This document shows, piece by piece, positions 56,177-64,000 of a stretch of 64,000 bases of DNA; positions within the stretch are counted from its first letter, which is position 1, and every line of letters starts with the position of its first letter. The notes under the pieces were generated by a model. It was given only the letters and a program-made list of their open reading frames with translations, did not search any database and was not told the DNA's origin. The stretch comes from Lepiota brunneoincarnata. Lineage: Eukaryota; Basidiomycota; Agaricomycetes; Agaricales; Agaricaceae. The stretch spans positions 1 through 64,000 of the forward strand of contig JAEBUN010000016.1 in the NCBI GenBank assembly GCA_023014365.1. The letters are read 5' to 3'. The translations under genes and the position numbers were made by a program.

Positions 56177-57455
56177 TCAGAAAGAAGATGGGTGCCGGAG
56201 CAGAGTCTGTACACAAGAACGTCAGGTCAGTTTACCAAGGGAGTATGTCCAGATTACTTACCCCACCGTCAATCAGGACCGTCTCGCCATTCACATACCA
56301 ATTCGAGACAAGGAATAGTGCTAGTGTCCCCATGTCGAATCTCGTTCCACCACTTTTGTTCGCAGGCGATTCAAATCCGTATACCCGGGAGATCGGGATC
56401 GTAGAAATACCGAGGGCATTTGAGGTTCCTGGAGCTGCCATCTTTGTTGTGTTGAAGGGTTTGTCCTCTGTTGTCGGAACGAAAAGCGGCATACCTCTGT
56501 AGGGAATAGGCCCGGAGCGATACCATTAACCCTGATCCCAAGCGGGAGTAACTCGTGGGCTAAGGCGGCCGTTCCGAGCCCGATCGCGGACTTGGAGAAG
56601 ATGTAAGGGAAGGAAAATCCCCCAGTCGCAGCATCCTAGAGGCAACAATTAGGGCCCACAAAAATCTCGCACATCACCAAACACACCTTTGTCCATCCAT
56701 TCATGCTACTCGTCATTACTACTTGAGGTGCGAACTCTCTCCCCCCATTCATACGGTTCGCTGCACTTCCTGAGATCTTCCACTTCTCGAGTAATGGCAA
56801 GAAGGCGATGGTAAGCCAGTATGGTCCTACCGCATTCACTTTGTACACGTCCGAAAAGCTATCTTCGGGGATGTTATCAAAGAGTGCCTCAACAAAATCT
56901 TTCGCGGTTGGGTTTGGAGTTGATAGTTCAGGCCGCTTGAATTGACCAGCCATAATCCCGGCATTGTTGAACAGGACTGTGATACCATTTTCTTCGAGGG
57001 AAGATATGTGAGCGGCCAACCGAGCTGCTTCCGACTGTATTGCCTCGTAGTGTTAGCATACGGATACTTAATTAGGACTTGCAAGCAACTAACCTTTTTG
57101 CCGACATCCCCGACAATACCATGCAAATGACCCATTTGCGGTGAAGCGCCTTCATTGTAAGCTTTGGTCACCCTATCTCAAGATCGGTTATTCGGCCGGA
57201 ACAGTTGTGTAACACGAATCCTACCTGTCAATACGCTCGTGGTTGATATCAATAATATACACTTTTGCTCCATTTGCTGCGAGGGTCGAGCTTATCATGA
57301 GCCCGATGCCCTGCGAACACTCATAATAGACAATTGCTGAGAATAAAGACGAAGGGACTTACAGAAGCCCCCCCAGTGACAACGGCAACCACACCTCGTA
57401 AATCGAATAGACTCTGGGCAGTCAAACCCTCAAGGACATTTCGAGCGTCAGTCAT
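56177..57455 (-). CDS. NAD(P)-dependent short-chain dehydrogenase/reductase (318 aa, seven exons)
   Basis: Exons: 57455-57363, 57310-57225, 57172-57094, 57034-56687, 56635-56495, 56441-56262 and 56206-56177. The six introns are 46-59 bases with GT-AG ends, and all phases agree. Motifs: TGGASGIG nucleotide-binding loop (27-34, split by intron 1), NNAG (109-112), Ser195/196 (MTSS), catalytic Tyr213-x3-Lys217 (PYIFSK), and NGIAPGLFPTEM. The end YVNGETVLIDGGTLLRHPSSF is typical of fungal classical SDRs. Length is normal and all key residues are present. Substrate cannot be told from sequence. A dead partial copy lies at 52417-52690. Confidence 0.9.
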
Positions 57456-58133
57456 ATTGGTGGGGTCTGCAACAAGTGATTGAGATGCTGAGTATTTATC
57501 CACCCACTCCGCATTGATTTGTCAATAGACCACTCCATTATGGTAAAAACATACCCATCGCGTCATTCTAACGGTCACACGATTAGTCACATGATTGGCT
57601 CGCTCATGTTGGTGCCACGTGCTTGCCATTTGCTGGCCCGTTCTTGTTGGTCTCTCTCTGGGAACTGGCGACTAAGGAAAACTCGCGCGCAATTTATCTG
57701 GCTACTTTTCTCGTTGGCGGCGACCGTTGCCTTCCACCAAACATTCCATTCTACTTATACTAGCCCGCAATGCACCTTGCCTTGCAAATATCATTGGAAC
57801 CGCTCTCCAATACGCCATGAAAGCGTGCTTTGACGCAGTCTCATGTGGTGGACTCGTGGTTGAGGTTGATGGAATAGACGGCAGGGTCCAGTCATGCATC
57901 GCTGAGGGGTGCAGTGATACCGGTTCACTGACGGAGGCAATGCGAATGGTCAGATAAGTTGAACAGCGCAATGCCTTTCGTTAATGCTGAGCGTCTTTCT
58001 GTGAGCGCTCGAGGATGACCTCATCTTTGAATGCGACAAAGTCGTGGGGTGTTAGTAATTGGTGGGTGATAGAAGGAGTACATTGATTAAGTTGTAGTTT
58101 TCGTGTTCTCCGGAGAAGTAACTTGTACCTTAC
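57456..58133. other. Intergenic between the divergent SDR and Clp1-like genes
   Basis: The two genes point away from each other. Short ORFs here lack motifs. Confidence 0.5.
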
Positions 58134-58562
58134 CGCGGGAATAGGGTGGTTGCGTAAACGAGCAAGAGTGTTTACCTGGACGCCTCGAGGTATCGAATTC
58201 TTTGTGCCACTGAACAAGGGACAAGGGATTTCCTGGTTTGAACATGCTCGAATGACTCGTAACATTGTCCACCGTGTCCAATCTGCCATGGTCGCGAGGA
58301 CATGGATTCAAGTGTGGATTGGTTTCCAAGATCCCTGATAAGGCACCATTGTCCGTGAAAGTTTTGTTACCAATCACTTCCCCGATTGAAGCCAAGAAAG
58401 GCAAATTTTGCGCCGATTGGTGTGCCCACAATGGTCCGAATGTGTGTCCACCTTCCTTAAATGGCAGCTCTGAGATCCAGGCGAAAAGCAATCCGCCTTA
58501 AAATGGAAAAGTGTCGGTGGTTTTTTCCCACAATAGCGCTCATTGTCAAATCTGTATATAAC
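58134..58562 (+). promoter_or_regulatory. Upstream region and TATA box of the Clp1-like gene
   Basis: A TATATAA (58555-58561) lies about 97 bases before ATG 58657. The 420 bases before it are duplicated at 50041-50462 with high identity, although neighbouring duplicated blocks are much more decayed. Confidence 0.6.
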
Positions 58563-58656
58563 CAACCCCGCCCCGAGTCCCAATTTCCTTATCGCCCTCC
58601 CAGCGACTTAGCAGGCCTTCCCAACAGCAAGACTCCTCCACTACACATTCACCAAC

Positions 58657-59578
58657 ATGTTTTCCCGCCGCCAAGGAACCTCCCGCCCCGGTGCCTCCAC
58701 CTGTGGACTTGGTCAGCGCCGTCGCACAAGACGGGTTTCAAACAACGGGTGCTTCGCACCACTGGTGACCCGGCTTGCCGCCAAACACAAGCTTCAGGTC
58801 GTTTCTCGTCGTCGCGTCCCATTATCCAATATCATCACCAACAAAGCTGCTCCGTCTCAAACCCTGGAGTCCACGCTTGGACCTGAGCAGCCAATGTCCT
58901 ACCCCATTCTCCCGTTTCCCTCCACCCAGCGCGTCTGCGATGAATATCTTCGCGAGAAGCTAGCTCTCTTCAAGGACAGGTGTGTTCTATTCAAACTTGT
59001 TGATCGTGCCCATGATCTTACCCTACGACTTTAGCATGTATGCTGGCCTTCGCAATGTTCGCTACGCGAACGCGCCACAGCGCTCCGGCTTCCTTCCGAG
59101 GGAGCTCCAGATTATCATGGACGACCGCGTCGACGCCGTTCCCCCGACACACATATTTGCTGTTCACGCCGCACAAACTACCCCCAGCGCAACCAAGCGC
59201 AACGTGACACTCTATCCCGCCCACGAGATCGTCCTCTCCGCACACTGCGCCAACCTACCCAAGCTGCCAGAGTCTACCTCTGAATCTACCATTCCCGTCG
59301 TCCCCCTTGCGCTCCCTTCGCCCCAGATGTACCCTTACCTCCAGACCTACCTCTACTCCAAGGATCTCTCGAGACTCGAAAACACCCTCTTGCCAACTCC
59401 GCTACCGCTCGACGCTAGCATACTCATGAGACAGCTTTTAGCAACCTGGGGCCTTTGGGCGAATGCGTGCGCTCTAGGCGTTGTGGATGCTCCTCTGTAC
59501 GAGATGATTGACCGTGTTTGGTCGAGAATTCGACAATCGATTCATACGGCCCGGTCATCATCACGGTCATCGAACTAG
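58657..59578 (+). CDS. Clp1-like (clampless1 family) protein, 288 aa, two exons
   Basis: Exons 58657-58979 and 59035-59578; intron of 55 bases (GTGTGT...TTTAG), joined in frame as LFKDS-MYAGLRNVRY. The N-terminus is basic (MFSRRQGTSRPG, GQRRRTRR). The middle and C-terminal parts hold hydrophobic blocks I associate with basidiomycete Clp1 proteins: TLYPAHEIVLSAHCANLP (about 166-183), VVPLALPSPQMYPYLQTYLY and a closing WGLWANACALGVVDAPLYEMI. In Coprinopsis, Clp1 is needed for clamp development downstream of the A mating-type genes. Assignment is from memory of the family pattern, not a search; at 288 residues it is shorter than the Coprinopsis protein. Confidence 0.6.
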
Positions 59579-60033
59579 ATCTTGTGGGAAGCGCCCCTAC
59601 ATTCGGGGTATTAGAATAGAAATTCCAAACGATAATAAGATATGACTATGTAGATGTTAATAACTACGCATACATATGTAGTTTTATGTTCGCATTTTGC
59701 AACACAATCCAGGTTGGATATACTTGCCCCTATTGAACGTCTGAATTCGTGAACTGTCAAAGCAAATATCCATATGTTCATGGCACTGCCGAACCTCAAT
59801 GTGATCGGTCATTTTCTATAACATTCAAATTTTACCTACGGCATAGCACAGAACTTTCCAGAACATGAACAAAAGGAGAAAAAGACAAAGACCCCCCGGG
59901 TCTATAATTAGGCAGTGACATTTATGTGTTATACCAATGCGAGAAGTAAAGAGTAGCTAGAAGTCGGTGTTGTGTCCGCCGTCAACAGGACGTACGGCAT
60001 CCCACCATGCTGTTGCTGCTGCTACCGCGCCGG
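59579..60033. other. Intergenic between convergent genes
   Basis: AT-rich 3' flanks of the Clp1-like gene and micro-peptide gene 3. No gene seen. Confidence 0.5.
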
Positions 60034-60221
60034 TCATTTGCTACCAGCTGGTTTGGGACCTGGGCCTGGGTTGCGTGGGCCTTTGATGGTGGTAGCGCCG
60101 CCACCCTGGGGGTTGTTTATACCCCCACCTTGAAGTGCGCTGTGACGGAAAGCCAACAGGAAGAAATATATATGAGGAGAGGATTTTCGCGTCATTGATG
60201 TAGTGGTACATACTGGCCCAT
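60034..60221 (-). CDS. Micro-peptide gene 3 (37 aa, two exons)
   Basis: Minus strand. Exon 1 is ATGGGCCA (60221-60214), intron 60213-60140 (74 bases, GTATGT...CACAG), exon 2 60139-60034 (TGA). The product starts MGHALQGGGINNPQGGG and ends IKGPRNPGPGPKPAGSK. It shares exon layout and C-terminal motif with genes 1 and 2, but the leader, intron and N-terminal half are unrelated at DNA level. It is therefore an old paralog with a conserved tail rather than a recent duplicate. Unlike them it is Gly-rich. Confidence 0.7.
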
Positions 60222-62658
60222 TACTATGAACGTGACAAATGCGCATGAGCGGCCTAGGGTACTGGAGACATGTTTTGCGACTCACTGCTTTAGGGTGACG
60301 TGGAATGGGGCGAGTAAGCTTGTCTAAGGGAACAGATCGGGTGGCGGAAATACTGGTAATATAGGTCAATAGCTGGTTTGAAAACTCGCACTCCCAGAAA
60401 GACGGACACAGAAGAGCTACCGTTTAACTCGTAGGGCTGAAATCGGAGGTGTGGACGCCGACAATGAGAAAGGGACAATGAGAAGGAACTCGATGGTGGG
60501 TTATAACTGGAGAGACATGGTACCAACCTATATAAACGAGTCCGAACGCAGCACATCTCCATGAAAGTGAACAAGCCAAATTGTACACATCTCGGTAATG
60601 AATCTGGGAAGCAATGATGAACATTCACCGTTATATTTTTGGGAATCAGGCTTTGTGACAATGTATGGCATCCCTCACAAGGGATGGTGCTGTAACACGA
60701 GCCATTTATCACTGCGGAGATTATCAAGAACGTGAATCACGCAATGAGTCATGACCCAGTCTCAGTGAGTGCGTCGGAGATTGTTGGAGAGCGGCGGTCA
60801 GCGTGACTGTGTCGGAGATGTCCAACACTCGAGAAGTCATGCAAACAATGGTTGACACAGTTTAGTACGGCCCGGCGTCTGACGGGGTCAGCCGCATTGG
60901 TGTAGGCAGTCCTCTTGGGGTGGGCTTGGTTCGTACGGGAATCATCGAACCCGCACACCGAAGAACTGTCCAACTCGGGTTCATGAAGTTGGATGCATTC
61001 CGACTTGGTTCAGATACCACCACTCTTCCACGCCACCCACTGACCCACCAATCAAGATCCCCAAATAACACAGATCGAGTTTCATCTCGTTGATGTTGGT
61101 GCGCGGCCCCGATGGTTTTTCGTTTTAGGGTCCCTTGGTGTGGGTACCTCGGCCAAGAGTAGTAAGTACGGACCACATACACGATCACCAGGGACATGCG
61201 GATAAGAAAGAATGGAAAGAAGCTGATATTTCTCGACAATGATTGACTGGTTGTGGGACACAACAATTCCCCGCTGGGATAGTTGGAAATGGTAGACCCG
61301 ACAATGGCGAGCAGAGTGAACAGAATCCCCAAAAGATGTGACTTCTTGACAGTCACGTGATTGCATAGATCGCCTCGTCATCGCCTCGTCTGCACGTCGC
61401 CTGACTGTCAATAGCAACTACGATGGCCGGTTCCTGTCTTCTTATGTCTAAAATCTTGTCATGCGAAGGGGTGGGATTATGGTATCAATTCTAAGGATTC
61501 CTACTTGTCACCTGTTCTATTCGCTGTATCTCACTTGAATAATTACAGTCGGTGCCCTTCAGACTCCGATGTTCACCCCCGTTCCTTTACAGTGAGGTGT
61601 ACGCTTATTCCCTGCTATTGATAGCCATTGGAACCTTGTTGCATGGGATTCAGCCTTAGTTCAAACAAGGTTATCTGTTGTATAGTGTACAAGCATTGGG
61701 GTTGCAACGCACTCTCAATACTACCCTTCGAGGAGGGTTACAGCATTGATCTACACCCCGGAAGTCAATCATATGATAACAGTAACAATGGAGTAACAAT
61801 GGAATGAACCCAAGGCTACCCCTTGCAACGTGAGATTCATCATACTATAACTGATATATATGATGAATACTGCCTTAGAATGATCATCACAGGCTAGCTG
61901 CGAGAATCAAACCGCCATAATTCTCAGCCCATCGTAACCCCCCGTAACAACACCAAACCACTCGAAAGTACTCTGGATAGGTTATTGATCTTGGTTAACC
62001 GTGGTACAACCGAGATGGTGGGCTAGCTGTTGATTCCAAATAGTTCGTGAGTACATAAGCATCTATCACAAGCACATCAGTTATCCACAATCTTATATAT
62101 ATACCTTATCAAAAGGTCAAAGATCAGTATCAGGTAGAACAAATGGTGGGGATGCTATTCGCAAAACGCTGAAACCGGACAAGTTCCAAACACTAGAGGT
62201 GTGGCTCCACCGCGTGTCCATATGCCACCATAAATCAAAATGCACGGGAAATGAAGAAAGCGCAGCTTAATTTCTCCTTTCTTGCCCATGCCAACACAAG
62301 GAAAAAACCGCAGCATACTTATCGGATCATGTTAAATATTGAGCCGTACTAGCTTCCCAACACAATGTCACGGAGGGCGACCACCCCACTGAACTTCAAA
62401 CTCCCATCTCTAGGGATTGGCAGTACCGCAGCCCACGCCTCTTGAGCCAGTTGAGCCAGGACTCCGGATAGGTGAACAAGTCCCACTCATTTGCATTGGT
62501 TCACAAATGGGTCTGAGCTCAAAATACGGATAGCAGTATTCGCAGACACTGTCGAGTAAGAACATACATTAGCGGCGGAGGCTGGCTTTCTTTGATCCAT
62601 GATCTCAGAAGTTGGACCGGGGGGGGAGTTGAACACGACATTCACAAATGCGAGATAT
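60222..62658. other. Gene-poor interval
   Basis: No supported gene. One open stretch (61356-60862 minus) with hydrophobic segments was considered and not accepted. Confidence 0.45.
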
Positions 62659-63018
62659 TCAGGCTGAGAGTAAGAAATACATAGCAAAATCGTAAAAGCT
62701 GAACGAGCGAGAGTGAACCATATTTACATACCATGTTCTTTCTGAAGGGTGAAAAGCCAAGTTAGTCGGCAAAGTGATCGAATATATTCCTTCCTTCGAG
62801 TTATATACGACGTATGCGCACGCGGACACTGCTGACAACCGCCGTCTGGGATCCTGGCCTGGGATTCTCGGGCCTTTGACAACGGTGGCGTCGCTGTATG
62901 GAGGATTTGTGACACCTGCAGCTTGAGCCCCGCTTCATGGTGGTAAATGCGCCGCAACAGGAGGGCATCGTTCCAGAGGTTCGACGGATGAAAAATCCAA
63001 AAGGAACGCACCGTCCAT
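62659..63018 (-). CDS. Micro-peptide gene 4, divergent or extended (87 aa by simple reading)
   Basis: Exon 1 is ATGGACG (63018-63012), donor GTGCGT, intron 63011-62916 (96 bases, ending CTGCAG), exon 2 from 62915. The product starts MDGVTNPPYSDATVVKGP, then RIPGQDP, matching the INNP...ATTIKGPRNPGPGP part of gene 3. After this the sequence no longer encodes the AGSK end, and the frame runs on to TGA 62659-62661 with unrelated residues. Either the end has decayed or another intron exists. Confidence 0.5.

Positions 63019-64000
<982 letters not shown>

Noticed and set aside
58087..58491. Minus-strand ORF upstream of the Clp1-like gene, also open in the duplicate at 50178-50399
   Set aside because: Many of the differences between the two copies change the residue, and the region looks like duplicated promoter DNA.
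49458..60221. Micro-peptide genes as mating pheromone precursors
   Set aside because: Basidiomycete pheromone precursors end in a CaaX farnesylation box; these end in -SK, contain no cysteine and are shorter.
60862..61356. Minus-strand ORF with two hydrophobic segments, considered as a membrane receptor fragment
   Set aside because: No ATG start, only two candidate membrane segments, no family motif I can recognise, and no splice partners.

Overview
This window is nuclear DNA of a filamentous basidiomycete, most likely an agaricomycete. Three observations support this: protein-coding genes split by many introns of about 50-75 bases, a gene resembling the basidiomycete-specific clampless1 (Clp1) family, and chromodomain Ty3/Gypsy retrotransposons accompanied by Tc1/mariner DNA transposons. 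The first half is a transposon graveyard and the second half is a sparse gene region.

1-31,990: a nest of mobile elements. From outside in, an unclassified non-coding element (E2) carries an old Gypsy-1 element (copy C). C has been invaded by a second Gypsy family (copy D, itself split by the nearly intact Gypsy-1 copy A on the minus strand), a Tc1-like transposon with an intact 338-residue transposase, the young Gypsy-1 copy B (8,242 bases, two 698-base LTRs, 5-base target duplication), a solo LTR, and another E element (E1). To the right lies a second Tc1-like copy broken by a further solo LTR. Nearly all premature stops in C are CGA to TGA changes, as expected from cytosine methylation decay. 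Downstream of the integrase, both Gypsy families carry an extra zinc-knuckle ORF with a shared C-terminal motif. In Gypsy-1 a further ORF runs into the LTR.

31,990-37,570: mostly non-coding, with a truncated NACHT NTPase and a broken integral-membrane gene.

37,575-41,557: two conserved housekeeping genes transcribed divergently from an 83-base promoter: a Swi3/Rsc8 chromatin-remodelling subunit (minus) and protoporphyrinogen oxidase HEM14 (plus). A decayed partial copy of HEM14 lies about 1 kb downstream.

44,600-63,020: a region of repeated partial duplications. It holds an intact seven-exon short-chain dehydrogenase, a decayed 3' copy of the same gene, a two-exon Clp1-like gene whose upstream region is duplicated 8 kb away without the gene, and a dispersed family of tiny two-exon genes. 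Each of these has a 7-8 base first exon (ATGGGCC-type) spliced to an exon encoding a short Gly/Pro-rich peptide. The three best copies end in K-G-P-x-x-P-x-P-G-P-x-x-A-x-S-K. I know of no described family matching it, and it is my main candidate for something new.

All exon structures were inferred by eye from splice signals and frame. Nothing was searched against databases.
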